Notes: generated by a model not told the origin, from the sequence alone. A stretch of DNA of 64,000 nt from Siphonodentalium dalli (GCA_032622095.1 CP136069.1:188841122-188905121), one strand, 5' to 3'; positions 33,991 to 46,929 are shown, counted from the stretch's first letter. Program-made: numbers and translations.

Positions 33991-35075
33991 GTTAAAATGT
34001 TAAGTGGGGAGGGGCGGTATGCCTGAATGCTAACTTATCAGTTTCACATACTCAAATAAGTACATAATATGTCTTTAACTGGTATTCGGGACTCAACAAC
34101 AAGGCTGGTATGCAGCTTTTATAGCACCATTTGTTCAATATTTGATTGTTTCTCAGCCAAAATGGAATGTTTTGATGTAATTCAGTATCACACATTTTGA
34201 TATGTTGAAAGTTTGACCATTACATAAGCAAATGTGTGAAACTTATCATATTAGTGTGGAATGACTTGTATTCTATAGTATTTTATCTGCTACGCAGTTA
34301 CACATCTATTTTATCTGGTATTCAGGATTCAGGGGGTAGAGGGTGGTGACATCATCAGTAAGCACAGCACATGACTCAGTGATATATATACTGAAAAAAT
34401 AAGTCATAATACTTCATATTCGCCACAATATTGGGCTTTCCAAATCAACTCAGGCTCAGGTTAAAGACACGGTTGGCCTTGGCGGTGGGTATCCTGTGAA
34501 AATATCTCCACCAGTCAAAAACCGCCACAAACAGAAAGAACATCAAAATGTAGATAGACTTTGTCCGTATACAAAATATCACATAAACAGTATGTTATGG
34601 TCATATGTTTGACCATTGCTATGTAAACAAAAGCATAAAAAGTTACTTTTCTGGTGTTTGTTTATATTATGATGGTAAACATAAAGAGCGTTCTTTGTTG
34701 GTGAATACCTGATATGGAACTAATAAAGAGCGTTTGTGCCATTTGTGTGTGATTAGCTAGTAGCATTGTGCTGTATTCTGTAACACAATCAGGCTCTTGC
34801 TTAGGTAAAATTTAGTAGGTCATTATGATAACATGCTGTTTACGCGATGGTCATGGTGTATATGAACGAAACTGTATGCGTTTTAATGTTTTTCTGTTTA
34901 CGGTGTTTGGAACAAATATGAATATTTTCGACAATTAAGGCCGCACGTGCCTTTAAACAATAATAGATTCTTCAAATAAATGTAAACTCTACAAATAAAA
35001 ATAGACTATTCAAAAAACCATAATAAAATAAAACATAAAGGTGTTAAAATAAAATTTAACCGATTTCAACGTTAT

Positions 35076-35330
35076 TCGGTACATGGGTCTAGGATCACCT
35101 CAAGATGGGAGCTGTCAAATTTGAACAATTTTCGATGAAAAACATGGCCACCGGTAGCGATCTTGGATTTTACTCTTTGCATCACTAAATCCTTTAGCAT
35201 ACCATGCAGAGCTTATCCCTCATCCAATCATCGCCAAACTTCATATGAATCCTCAGTGTGACCTCTCGATGGGTGCCTACCACCCCCCCCGAATTCTGTA
35301 CAATAAACATGGCTGCCAGCCAGTGTTCAC
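35076..35330 (+). repeat. Dispersed repeat, copy 1 of 2
   Basis: ACTAAATCCTTTAGCATACC, CTCATCCAATC and CCAAACTTCATATG, then an ATGGCTGCCAGCC block, recur at 35785-35975 with a G run inserted. The frame at 35637-35987 is the second copy read through. Confidence 0.55.
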
Positions 35331-35784
35331 ACTGGCCCAAAATTTTCTTGAGCCACCACCTTAGTCATTTGTGAATGTTTTTGAGCCACTTTTCATTTAA
35401 TTGAGCCACATTTTTTCAACCATTATTTTTTCGGAGCCACTTTGATTTAAACATAATATTCAAAGAACAACAGAAGCTAATTAACTCAAATGTTTACTCT
35501 AATATAATATAACAGGTTTTGGTAGGTAAAACAACAAACATATTAACAACAATATTAATAATCAAGCATTGAAAATTCTGAGATAATTTTACATCTGCCC
35601 ATTTATTAACTGCTTTACCAAAATTAAAGTCTAACATTGGAGGGCCTTCAATTGCAATTTTTCATTAATAAGTTTAAATGTGGAACAAAAAGTCTGTTTC
35701 GCCGTTTATCTTTGATAAAATGTTATTGGTACGAGAAGGCCCTCTCACATTCCACAATCGACACGGGTACACATTATATTGTTT

Positions 35785-35975
35785 ATGATTTTACTCTTTA
35801 TATGACTAAATCCTTTAGCACATCTTACAGGTCACATTTCTCATCCAATCGCCACCAAACTTCATATGGATCTGGGGGGGGGGGGGGACATCAAGATGGG
35901 AGCCTCCCTTTTCCCCCGAAATTTGTTCAAAATAAGCATGGCCGCCAGCAGCCATCTTGGATTTCAAATGTGAAA
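35785..35975 (+). repeat. Dispersed repeat, copy 2 of 2, with a G run
   Basis: Matches 35076-35330. A run of about 13 G lies at 35874-35887 at the position where copy 1 has CCTCAGTGTGACC. Confidence 0.55.
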
Positions 35976-36129
35976 CCATCAGCATAACATACAGCCCACA
36001 TTTATTGGAGAATTGCTTTGAAACTTTACAGCCTTATTGGTGAATTAAAAGTAGGAATGCTTCTGTGATCATGATTCAGAACATCGATCGGATAAGATCA
36101 GGACAACTAAGTCAAATAGTCATTTGAAG

Positions 36130-36260
36130 CTGTTTGAAGGGGGTGGGTCCCTATCGCAGAATTGGAAAAAATAAAAATTAGGGGGTGGTGGGTACCCAGA
36201 GGGCCGAAAAAATAAAAAAGCGGCTAGTGTCTGGAATATTTTTCCTGACCACCCCCTGGC
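36130..36260 (+). repeat. G/C-rich dispersed repeat, copy 1
   Basis: GGGGGTGGGTCCC ... GGGTGGTGGGT ... GGCCGAAAAAAT ... CCACCCCCTGGCTGTTATT recurs at 46930-47045, and in part at 44895-45010 with a long G run. Confidence 0.5.
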
Positions 36261-36849
36261 TGTTATTAATGTTTTGCACAGAAATGATATAAACGCTCTT
36301 TATTTTTACCATTTTAGGAATGGACTAGGAAGTAACGCTCTTTGTTGCTCCGTGTCATTGTTTATCCCTTGATGACTCGATAAGACAGCTGCTACCATTG
36401 ACATTTTACCCACCTTTGGTGAACTTCCGTGGTATTAAAGACATATAATGTACTTGTTCGGGTGCGTGAAAGTGATAAGTTAGAATTCAGTTGCTATGCC
36501 AACTTGAGGAATGTATCATTCTACCAACATCACCGAAAAGTTCAAGCAAATAGAGCGTACCACTCCATAGAAAACATCGTCCGAACTACTAATTGTAAAT
36601 ATTTACTACTTGAATCGGGACGCATCTATCGGCGATAAACTAACGAAAACATTTCGCGATCGGCAGTCACTGCATTTAATGAATATATAAGAATGACGGT
36701 GTGTGTTGTCAATTTATATATACTATTTGTAAAAATAACTACTTTGAACAATATTATTCTCTATTTCTATTTATTACATGATCCTATCCTTATTCCATTC
36801 AATAAACCCATTCTATAAATTGTGATATTAAACGTTCGTTTAATAACAG

Positions 36850-37325
36850 GAAATAGTGCCAGGTGACCTTTGACTTCCGGTTTTTCGTCTGTTAATATTC
36901 CGTACGCGACGTCTCAAAATACTATGGATTCCAATACGTTTCCAACAAACTATCATGAATGAAGAGTTTTAAAAGTTATGTCATTAAATATACGCCATTA
37001 AATGCGCCAAAGGGTCTTTATTTATATGGGACTATTTTTTTACGCGGACAAACAAGGAATAGTTACGTGAAACGTCATCGCATGCCTTATAGAAGCCGAT
37101 GTTAGTTTCGCGTCCCATTTTTTTATTTAAGTATGTTTTGTCGATGTTTTGGATCATGTAATAAATAGAATCTACAACTCGTCCCCAGTTTATAGCGGAA
37201 ATTACAAAACTCGTCCAGTAAATTATGTCTGGTCCTCGCCAAAGGCTCGGTCCAGACCTAAGTTACTGGACTCGTTTTGTAAATTCCGCTATAAACTGGG
37301 GACTCGTTGTAGATCCTATATTTAA
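36850..37325. repeat. Dispersed repeat F, copy 2, with foldback
   Basis: Inverse of 22255-22600 over 36855-37200. It is followed by a foldback at 37181-37320: arms ATCTACAACTCGTCCCCAGT TTATAGCGGAA and ACTCGTCCAGTAA against their inverse, loop about 35 bp. The ends AGATCCT/GGATCATGTAATAAATA resemble 5730-5890. Confidence 0.7.
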
Positions 37326-38430
37326 TAACCTACAGGAGTGTTTCACATCATTTTAATATATATACGAAGCGAACAGAGTCACATGTTACCTGAGAACTAT
37401 TTCGATAAACTATGTGAATTGGTTGACGATTATTTATTCGACAAAACACAAACGAATAAAGCACATGGATAACAACACGCATGGCAAATATCAGTCAAGT
37501 GAAACACAAGAGTTCCAATTTTCTGGCATTTTTCTGATCTGCGTGCGAAAATCGTCAACACGACAAGCGCTCTAAATTCATGAATGTTAAAAATATCCAA
37601 GGGCATTGGCTTCTGTTTTTTGTTTTGGTCGCAAACGGAGGGTCATAATTGGCAGATATATATGTTGATGATAAACTGGTCGACAGACTAATTAGGTACG
37701 GGCGTATGGTGTAGTAATTATGGAGCCATTTGATACCGGTGTAATGATCTACTGTGAGATTGATAATAGGTATTTGTAGACATAATTATTTGATTACATA
37801 TCCATGTTGCTACTCTGGGGAAAATCTTCTCTGGGTGTATGAGCTCTCGTAATAAGTCTAATAAGGGGGGGGGGGTCATTAACATAGAGGTTAGCGAATT
37901 TGTGGGTGGGGTGTAAAATCTAGTGTATTTTTCGTTTGCACGTTTGGGGTGGTGCACGGGTCCCTAAAATTGCCAGTTAAAAAAAAACGCATACCTTCCT
38001 GCCTTACCCCCCCCCCCCCGGCGTAAACGGACTTAGCTCATTAGAGTAATCAAATTAAGCAGGGGTGAGATAGATTCATTAAATGCCGATGTATACTCTC
38101 ACAAAACTGGCCAAAGTTATAGCAATATTCAGATTCTTTATACCTGACGCCATTCAGAAGTGACACACACGCTCTATTGTTATTTTTTACCATATTATAG
38201 GAATATAATTGCAAATAACGCTCTCCATTGTTCCATGTTGTTTGTCTAAATTCTATGACATGGCTCACTCGAATCATAAAATTATGCCTATGTAATGTTG
38301 ATGGGGGAATACTGTTTGAATGTTTTGCACATCAGCTATAATTAATTAGACACACGCTCTTTATATTTGACCATACCCATAATGGACCAACAATGAACAC
38401 AATGCTACATTTTGCTGGAATAAGTCTTTC

Positions 38431-38650
38431 TATGGTATGGAGCCCTGGAGGTGACATCCGACTTCATATTCTCGTGGCCACGACTTCATATTCTCGTGGC
38501 CACGACCTTATCCTCGTGGCCACGACCTTGTTCTCGTGGCCACGGCCTTATTCTCGTGGCCACGACTTCATAGTCTCGTGGCCACGACTTTATAAAAGAA
38601 AACCGGATGTCACCTCCCGGGGGGGGGGGGGGGGGGGGTCTCCATACTAT
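38431..38650. mobile_element. Small foldback element with a CGTGGCCACG array
   Basis: GGAGGTGACATCCG at 38448-38461 is inverted as CGGATGTCACCTCC at 38604-38617. Further out, TATGGTATGGAG is inverted as CTCCATACTAT. Between the arms are six or seven units of about 21 bp, each with the 10-bp palindrome CGTGGCCACG. One arm contains a G run of about 19 bp (38619-38637). A minus-strand frame here is a repeat translation. Confidence 0.75.
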
Positions 38651-39570
38651 TGCGTATGTACAGTTCGTACAAAATATCTCATATACGTATTGACCTATAT
38701 TGAATGTACTGCAATGACTATTATTGTCAATGAAAGGGAAATAACTATATATCATAGTTTGAATTCTGTTGCATTCTGGGAACAAAACGGGAAAATGTTG
38801 CCAGCTATTTTCTATTACTCTATGGGCACCGTTTGAGGAACAGACGTTCCAAATGGTGATGAATTATAGTATTTTAATCATATTGTATGACATAGATTGC
38901 TATTAAGACCGTATATAAAAATAAATTAAAAAAATTAATTAAATGGCCTTTTACAAGGTGCCTAGGTATGGCTGTCTTGTCAGTGAGTACATTGTCTTGG
39001 TGCGTTCATGTAACGAGGTTATCTGTTAGTAGTCGGGATAATTAGACTGCGATCCTGCCGAAGCAATACTCCCAGAACGGGGAACCATGTCGCGAGTAGC
39101 TGCCATCGTAACTGGATTTAATTCGCCTGGGTGCAATACACATTATAAAAAGAGGCCGTTTTCCAGACTATTTTACCAGTATCTCAAGTGAAATGATTTC
39201 CTTTGAAAATCTGCTGTCGCGATAGAATTCTTCAAATAAATCACTGACATTACACTGGCAAATTACAACCAGCTTCAGGACACAGGACATGTGTACTACT
39301 GTTATGAATTAAGTGCACGGTTTGTTTTCCAGTCACGAACGCGAAGGCAATGGTTGTTTCCACACACATTCATTAATGGGAGGAGCTTACGGTTGCTAGG
39401 CGACAATGCGTCTCCATATATAGTTGAATTAGTTTTACTGTTTACAGCGCCTACATTTATGGTAAAAAAAAAGCCTAAAATACACCTGAAAATATACTTT
39501 AATTTTGGAATTGATTGTGAAAATGTGACGTGTGTCACGCAAAATAAAGTGTTTTATATTCTGTTATATT

Positions 39571-40236
39571 ATGGATAAATTTCCAACGCCATTGCACAAA
39601 TCGAAATTTCAGTACGTCATGATTTGACAACACGACAAATTAGCTGTTTGGAAACAGGAAATTGATCACTGTTACTATGGTATGGATAAATTTCCAACGC
39701 CATTGCACAAATCGAAATTTCAGTACGTCATGATTTGACAACACGACAAACTAGTTGTTTGGAAACAGGATATTTATCACTGTTACTATGGTATGGATAA
39801 ATTTCCAACGCCATTGCACAAATCGAAATTTCAGTACGTCATGATTTGACAACAAGACAAACTAGTTGTTTGGAAACAGGAAATTTATCACTGTTACTAT
39901 TGTATGGATAAATTTCCAACGCCATTGCACAAATCGAAATTTCAGAACGTCATGATTTGACAACACGACAAACTAGTTGTTTGGAAACAGGAAATTTATC
40001 ACTGTTACTATGGTATGGATACATTTCCAACGCCATTGCACAAATCGAAATTTCAGTACGTCATGATTTGACAACACGACAAACTAGTTGTTTGGAAACA
40101 GGAAATTTATCACTGTTACTATGGTATGGATAAATTTCCAACGCCATTGCACAAATCGAAATTTCAGTACGTCATGATTTGACAACACGACGAAACTAGT
40201 TGTTTGGAAACAGGAAATTTATCACTGTTACTATGG
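39571..40236 (+). repeat. Tandem array, 111-bp unit, six copies
   Basis: TATGGATAAATTTCCAACGC starts copies at about 39570, 39681, 39792, 39903, 40014 and 40125. Copies are more than 95 percent alike by eye. A diverged single copy lies at 26895. The array is followed by the repeat's natural flank (GGCTCAGTCGCTGATTGG). Confidence 0.93.
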
Positions 40237-40357
40237 GCAGATATCAAAGCTAAAAAAGAATTTATCACTGTTATAATGGGCAGATATCAAAATTAAAGCT
40301 AAGAAATACTTTCAATACAACAAGCGACGGGCTCAGTCGCTGATTGGTGGAATATAT

Positions 40358-40815
40358 GTGACCCGCCATATCAAATCCAGTCGTGAGTCGGGATTGTTTT
40401 ACCCTGTGCCAATGCATTCTCTTATATATGCGAGTCGACCATAGGTCGCCTCGCATATATAAGAGAATGCATTGGCCTAACAATTGTTTACAATTTTAAT
40501 AATGTTTTCTTGTATTCTTTAAATTTTTTATAATTTCACCCATACAGAGCCCCATACAAACATGAGCAGACGACACTCTTCTATATGCTTCTATATATGT
40601 GTGGGGCTCCCTGCAGGGTAATGGATGTTTTTTATTTTATGTCCTAAAAATTGTAAGAAACATTTATTTAAAAAAAAATGATAAAAAATTGTTAGGCCAA
40701 TGCATTCTCTTATATATGCGAGGCGACCTATGGTCGACTCGCATATATAAGAGAATGCATTGGCACAGGGTAACAAAAATCCCGACTTACGACTGGATTT
40801 GATATGGCGGGTCAC
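40358..40815. mobile_element. GTGACCC-family MITE (C1), full copy with ATAT duplication
   Basis: ATAT at 40354-40357 and 40816-40819. TIR, hairpin pair (about 40407-40475 and 40697-40765) and centre as in 12179-12636. The surrounding repeat exists without the insertion at about 27075-27150, where AATAAT-like sequence stands in place of the duplication. Confidence 0.92.
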
Positions 40816-41103
40816 ATATCTGCTACTAATAATTATTTTGTTGACAGCTGTGAAAACGTCCATAGGGTTAACTGTATATGACCATGCGAATCACGTTGTC
40901 AAATGCAAGGTAAGAACACAAAATCAGTGTACTACTAAATCTAATTTCATTCAGTTTCCATTACTCCATATTATGAAAGAATCTGAGAATGATACACACA
41001 TATAGACCAAGCTCTGAGCAGCTGTGCTACATACATACATTTAAAATATTACCAAATTATGATTATCTAAACTTTTCGGGAAGATTCCCAATAGAAAGTA
41101 TAT

Positions 41104-41697
41104 ATGTTTCTCCGCAATACAGGTAGCTTACATTTTGGAGAAGAAAAAAACATGGAACACAATACACGCGTTCTAATCAAATCGATCAGGGGCCTATACT
41201 ATACACGCGTTCTAATCAAATCGATCAGGGGCCTATACAATACACGTGTTCTAATCAAATCGATCTGGATAGTATATTGGAGAATATTTGGAGAATATTT
41301 AGGAGACGAATACCATTTAGTTATTATATGCAGTCATTTGGATGAAATCAGAAAACAATATATCCCTGAGTACTTTTGGAAGAACCCTACGAGAGAGAAA
41401 TTCCATGGTCTCCTATCTCTTCAAAATTTAAGCCTCATAAAAAGACTATGCATATTCCTAAGGTGTGCCTTTAAGAAGGTGTCTTATATTATATAATCGA
41501 AATCATTTATTGTTATGGGTGAACACATGTAATTATCATACTTGTTAAGTTTATCGCCTATTATTGTGTAATCTAATATAATTACTGCTGTGTATATGAA
41601 ATGAACAATGATTAATGTGATATTCAAAGTTGTGTACACAGTGTATATATGTTTTGCTTGTTTCACTGTTATGTGACTTATGCAATAAATCAATCAA
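41104..41697 (+). pseudogene. LINE 3' end with a local triplication
   Basis: The frame to 41496 ends with LGDEYHLVIICSHLDEIRKQ and PEYFWKNPTREKFHGLLSLQ, matching the C-terminal knuckle region of the LINE at 9.6 kb (LGDEYHIILKCKKLLDLRQK). Upstream, ACGCGTTCTAATCAAATCGA plus TCAGGGGCCTATAC is present three times (about 41167-41270), a recent tandem triplication in the body. The tail ends AATAAATCAATCAATCAG at about 41697. Confidence 0.75.
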
Positions 41698-42716
41698 TCA
41701 GATTATCATCGTAGCGTTAGGCTCCGTTCATACCCAGGATTTATTGCTGGCAAATTGTGCAGGAAACTCATCGACAAGGTGTATGGTGTTTGCGTTTACT
41801 ACACGTGTGCAAAGATGTATGTAACCCCATAAGTAGTCGTATAACTGACATTGACACATTTATCTAACGTATATATGTCAATAATCAATCAAGAAATCAC
41901 TCGTGACATTTCTTGGCAATAACCACATGCACGACAATCGTAGGCATGCATCTGTAACAATAAGTTTATCACTTTATTTGTGGATTAGATGTATTTCGTC
42001 AAAAATTACCTAATATTCCAGTGTGTGAATATAGACTTTTAACAGGGTTAGTCCTGCAAGTTTGATAAAAACTATTTATAGTACTGTATGAACATGTTCT
42101 ATTTGGCCCGAATGTGGTGCGAGATAGCATCGGTATGTAATACAATCCACTCATGTTATCGAGACAGTTCGGGAGTGCTTTATTTGGATCCCCGTCGTTC
42201 ATATCTGGTCAATCGAATCCACACACAGAGTATGTGAATCCAATTTCCGGTATCGATCGATACCGCGCATTCATACGGTTTGTCTGCGATTTATCGTTTC
42301 CGTCTGCTTCAATATGAGTCATCCTTGTTCCAATGTTAAAGCAGTTGCACCTGATTTATTTGGAAGTATAGTGTACACACGGAATGTGCCATCTTTCGCA
42401 CTATTCATAACGAACATTCTATAGTCAGTAGTATAGGCAATCTCTGCTCGATAATATATGTCTGGAAAACTCACATAGACGCATTTTGGTACCAGACAAA
42501 TCTATATAAATGTATAAATTTAATTTACCATCAAGCTTGGATTACCCTTTTCCTATTCCATTTACTCTGGGAATGTGTTTATTGAACTAGGTGTTTTTCG
42601 TCAGTGTATAAAGGTCACATGTGGTGCTGGTTGTTTTTAATTAATTTTGATTGCCTTCGTGCTAATATGTGTTGTTCATATTTATTCAACAAACCGTATA
42701 GACTACACCGGAATAC

Positions 42717-42829
42717 TTATGGAATGACTTGAAGATCGAGTGTTGTCATTGGACTTTGACAGGCAGAGTAATTAAACAAAGTGTGCCCGCCAAAACCAAT
42801 GACCCCAATCGATCTTCAGGTCATTCCTT
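42717..42829. mobile_element. Foldback element, about 32-bp arms
   Basis: TTATGGAATGACTTGAAGAT CGAGTGTTGTCATTGG is inverted as CCAATGACCCCAATCGATCTTCAGGTCATTCCTTAT. Spacer about 40 bp. Confidence 0.7.
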
Positions 42830-42917
42830 ATAATCACATTCTAATAAATTTTAACATCCGTGCACCATAACTTCAAAATTACCAACATTTGTTTTCGTTA
42901 AAATAGTCCTAGATTAA

Positions 42918-43310
42918 CCCTTTACCCAAACAAACCGGCCAAAACCGGCCAAATAAAGCTTCAACAGCCTAAATTATCTTGGGTCTGTCTCAATAGAACC
43001 ATACAAATATGGATATCATTGGAACCGGCTCCTTGACCACATTGTGATAGTTACAGTTATGCCCTGTGCCAATGCATTCTCTTATATATGCGAGTCGACC
43101 ATAGGTCGCCTCGCATATATAAGAGAATGCATTGGCCTAAAAAATATCTTTTTTTAACACTTTTTACCATTTTTTCTTACATTCTTTAACAATTTTATAA
43201 TTTTTAATGTGTTAAGCCAATGCATTCTCTTATATATGCGAGGCGACCTATGGTCGACTCGCATATATAAGAGAATGCATTGGCACAGGGCCCTTCTGTT
43301 GGGTAAAGGG
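42918..43310. mobile_element. TTAA MITE with paired hairpins (family C2), copy 2 (inverted)
   Basis: TTAA at 42914-42917 and 43311-43314. Ends CCCTTTACCCAA. Hairpins near 43070 and 43217. Same order as 11024-11415 read backwards, very high identity. Confidence 0.92.
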
Positions 43311-44329
43311 TTAATGGGACCCAAGGCACATGCAGTTGGTAAATGTGCAACACAAATAAAAGTCATAAAGACATCACCGATAAGAACATGGAGAAATAGA
43401 TAAACTTCTTTATTATATTCATTTTATTGATAGTTTTCCAACAACGAAATTTCACGTGTTGAAACCTTTGTTATTTTCAACAAGCATCGCTAATCATTTC
43501 GAAGTCAATATGTTTAAAGTTAGATATTTTATTAATAATTTCCGAAAACGGAGCCGAAACAATTGGAAAATTTGAAGACTTTGAAAAACATGTGTTGTTA
43601 TTGAAGAATGTAACGTTAGTCAGGGGGTAAATACAAAAAATGGAATGATTGGTATGCAATTCAAAACTCGAACGTGGACCGCCACACCCGCGTTAAGGTT
43701 GGCACGGGTTCGAACGGCGACTTGGGTAAAACTTGGGACTTATTTTAAATCATAATCTGAGTTGAGCGACATCTCAATGTGCTATTCCGATCGATATATA
43801 TATCACCATTTTAATAAGAAATGAGAATTTTTTTCACGTTCTATGAAGCAAGTGCATTTCCCTTCAATGAACATAAATCATTCTGAACTACTACAATCTT
43901 TTCGCATGTCTGTCGTCTGCTCAATTTTCATGAACATCCCTCAAAATTAGTAATATGCCATTAATTCTAATGTATACAATTATAACCGGTGGGAGAATCC
44001 ATTAGATACAGAAAGGGATAAAGTGATGAAGTGGACATCACCATTCGAGACACCCTAGCAATACGACATTGCATAGATTTGATATGAAAATCAATCAATA
44101 CCTATTTGATATGCCCTGTGGATAAGGTCGCTACCACACGTCGAACTCACCGAGCTTGAGTGTATAAGGTGCGGATAATCGGTATGGACAGACGCGATAT
44201 TGGGTTTGTATCGATACGCGCAGTAGGAAATAAAATGAAGTAAATCGGTCGTAAAATTAGCTTTATTGTCATCTAATTCTATAAAATCCTGGATGATAGA
44301 AAATTGGGATGGAATTAATAGGAGATGAG

Positions 44330-44490
44330 AGAATATTGACCGGTATTAACCCTGATCGCCGGGTCAACGGGGTAGAACGATGAGATAATCGATCACAATA
44401 TATTCTTACGCAGGGTCTAATCGATTTGATTGAGCCAGCTTTCGTTTACGAATACATTTATCTGTGCGCCTGTGATCTTGGGTTTCTGGG
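44330..44490 (+). repeat. Repeat M, copy without a MITE insertion
   Basis: GTCAACGGGGTAGAACGATG, GAGATAATCGATCACAATAT, then ATCGATTTGATTGAGCCAGC and TTTCGTTTACGAATACATTT. The copy at 50569-51175 is the same sequence split by a family B MITE at this TTGA/TTAA. Confidence 0.8.
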
Positions 44491-44664
44491 ATTACACACA
44501 ATGTTATTTGATGCGGTTGCTCATCAAAAATATGATAACGCATAAAAAAATGGTCCCGTCTTCTTACGGGAAACCCAGGTTACGCGTGATTACATATAGT
44601 TAATCGGTTTAAAAACAATCAAAACATTACAAAGTTCACAAACGTCATGCCATGGCGTTCATAT

Positions 44665-44735
44665 TAAAGGTACTCAATCCGATCAGAGGGTCCCCATCTC
44701 ATCAAGATACAACAGCAACAACAACAACATTTCTT
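44665..44735. mobile_element. Family B MITE, left-end fragment
   Basis: TTAAAGGTACTCAATCCGAT CAGAGGGTCCCCATCTCATC, then an ACAACAACAAC stretch. Only the left terminus is present. Confidence 0.7.
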
Positions 44736-44894
44736 CAAAATACGCTTTAGTTATCAAAATCGATTAATTTCAACAACATAATGTTAACCACTGTCAACTA
44801 TGGTGTCAAATTTCCCAAAACGTGTTATTTATCAACATTTTGTTCACAGAAATATGGCCGTATTGTCACTTGAGTATTCACGAAATTTGGCCTT

Positions 44895-45010
44895 ATTACC
44901 AGGGGGGGGGGGGGGGTCTGCAAAATAATTCCGTATATAGGGCCGGGGTGGGTGGGTGGTTCAGAGGCCGAAACGAAAAAATTGTGCTTGTAAATATTTT
45001 CCAAAATGGG
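44895..45010 (+). repeat. G/C-rich dispersed repeat with a 16-bp G run
   Basis: The G run at 44901-44916 is followed by TCTGCAAAATAATTCC, GGGTGGGTGGGTGG and GGCCGAAACGAAAAAAT, related to 36130 and 46930. Confidence 0.5.
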
Positions 45011-45829
45011 TTTTTTTTTCAAACAATTTACAAGTACTGACCATGTAATCTTGTTTGTAAGCATGTTATTACCATGCTTGTTGGTATATGGCTATATAGG
45101 CAGCTAAAGTGACTCCTTAGCCTCAGATTTAGCAACATTCTGGATTTCACAGGATCCCGGACCACTTCACAGTGGACCACCGTAATAGCGTTCAGGAAAC
45201 TTATGATCAACAGAAGTATATTTAGTAACAAAATTAATATATTACCCAGTTGTATTACCTGAATAAAAGTAATAAAATAAAAAAAACTGTATCACAAATT
45301 GGATACTATATTATGAATACTCAATGATAACTTGATATCATTAACCTGATTGTTGCATAACATGAAAGTGAAAAGGGTATCTCATAAATTTCTAATGCCT
45401 GAAATACTGTCTTGTTCTGGCATGCAATCAAATTCATTCCTTCTGGTTATTTCTCATCTTGAGTGATTGCAAGTAATGTTAATTTGCAACAATTATCCAA
45501 ATAAAACTGAATTGGTTATGATGAATGACTTTTACTGTTTACTGCTCAGACAATCCCAACTGAAGCTGACGCTATTCTCATTGAATTTCCAAACTTTATC
45601 TTGGAGCTTTACTGCTCAACAAGACTAAACTAAAATACTAATTGTATACTGTTATCACTTACAAATAGATGAACTGAAATAATGTGATGCATTCAGATGC
45701 ATTGAGAAATGACATTCAATTCTTCATTCTGGTCTATCACCATACCAAACCACATCAAAATTCGACAACCGACACTTAACTTATATTGCAAAAACTTTGT
45801 ACGGACTGAATTTCATAAAGTCGAACAGG

Positions 45830-45990
45830 GCCCATAACTCTGGCAGGCATTGATGGTCACAACCCGTCATATTATGCATATTCGTCCCCCGTTTCTGGTC
45901 CGTCACCATGCCATATAGGGCATCAAAATATGACAACTGACTCTTGAGTTAATAATGCAAAATGTTTGTACGGACGGACGGCTCGAGATG
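45830..45990 (+). repeat. Dispersed-repeat-like segment
   Basis: CCCATAACTCTGGCAGGCAT, ATATTCGTCCCCCGTTTCTG and TACGGACGGACGG have the wording of a repeat common in marine invertebrates. No second copy in this window apart from distant likeness to 13555-14055. Confidence 0.3.
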
Positions 45991-46042
45991 TCAATTATAT
46001 ACCCACCGACTATTATCGGGCAGTATAATAACCATATATATA

Positions 46043-46530
46043 TATGTGTACTAGCCGATGAGCCCGACGTTGTCCGGGCTATTCAAAAACCAAATTTCAG
46101 GTCGATAGCTCTACCCGTTTCCGAGATCTGGTCTGCACATGTGCGAAGCTGGCGTCGCACGGGCTCGGCGACCCGATAAAATTCGTATCCGGGGCAAGAT
46201 ACATTCACATACCAAATTTCAAGTCGATAGCTCCACCCGTTTCCGAGATCTGGTCTGCGCATGCGCGAAGCTGTCGTCGCACGGGCTCGGCGACCCGATA
46301 AAATTCGTATCCGGGGCAATATACATTCACATACCAAATTTCAAGTAGATAGCTCCACCCGTTTCCGAGATCTCGTCTGCGCATGCGCGAAGCGGGTGCC
46401 GCACGGGCTCGCCAATACGACAATGACGACCGCCTGGTCAAACTACACACACGTACCAAGTTTCGTCCCGATCGGTCGAGAATCGTAGATTTCTATAAAG
46501 GACATACAGACAGACAGACAGACAAACAGA
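46043..46530 (+). mobile_element. TE end with three about 122-bp tandem units and a (GACA)n tail
   Basis: Starts ACTAGCCGATGAGCCCGACG after (TA)n, with a stem GCCCGACGTTGTCCGGGC. The units CCAAATTTCAAGTCGATAGC TCCACCCGTTTCCGAGATCT occur at about 46090, 46216 and 46338. The end ATCGGTCGAGAATCGTAGAT then (ACAGACAG)n at 46505-46530 is the style of invertebrate retroelement 3' regions. Frames across it on both strands are translations of the units. Confidence 0.6.
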
Positions 46531-46929
46531 GGTCTTCAAAAATATATATGAGATACCTAACCAAAAATAATTCCCCTCCCCCACCCCACCCCGTTGGATA
46601 AGACTAAAGAGTTCTTTGGTCATGCACAAATAATTGTGGAACCCCTGACCTGTTTACCCCTATTTACACTGGCCAGTGTTCTCTGTCAGACACAACACAC
46701 TCGATATATTAAGGCTATATAATGGGGTCTAGGGCGATTTGTGACATATAGTGTACTTACACAATGCTTTATTATTGTTGTTAGATACTGAAATAACCAG
46801 GAAACACATGGAAATACAGTTTATTTTTCATTTTTCTGATATGTGTTTACCAATTAGTAAGGCAGTTAACACAGTTATTGAAGAACGGCTAAAAAAAACA
46901 AACACTGAAATTTTGATAAAAAACATGAG

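Noticed and set aside
40271-40863. Many short frames with the shared peptide CILLYMR...STRIYKRMHW
   Set aside because: The shared peptide is the translation of the 69-bp hairpin in MITEs, found on both strands and in all its locations; not a protein family.
43690-43730. tRNA-like B box (GGGTTCGAAC)
   Set aside because: No A box at a suitable distance and no acceptor stem could be paired.
46050-46090. Hammerhead-like CCGATGAG plus stem at the start of the 122-bp units
   Set aside because: The stem is followed by ATTC rather than CGAAA, so the catalytic core is absent.
46083-46488. Overlapping Arg-rich frames on both strands
   Set aside because: They arise from the 122-bp tandem units and are present on both strands with equal quality.
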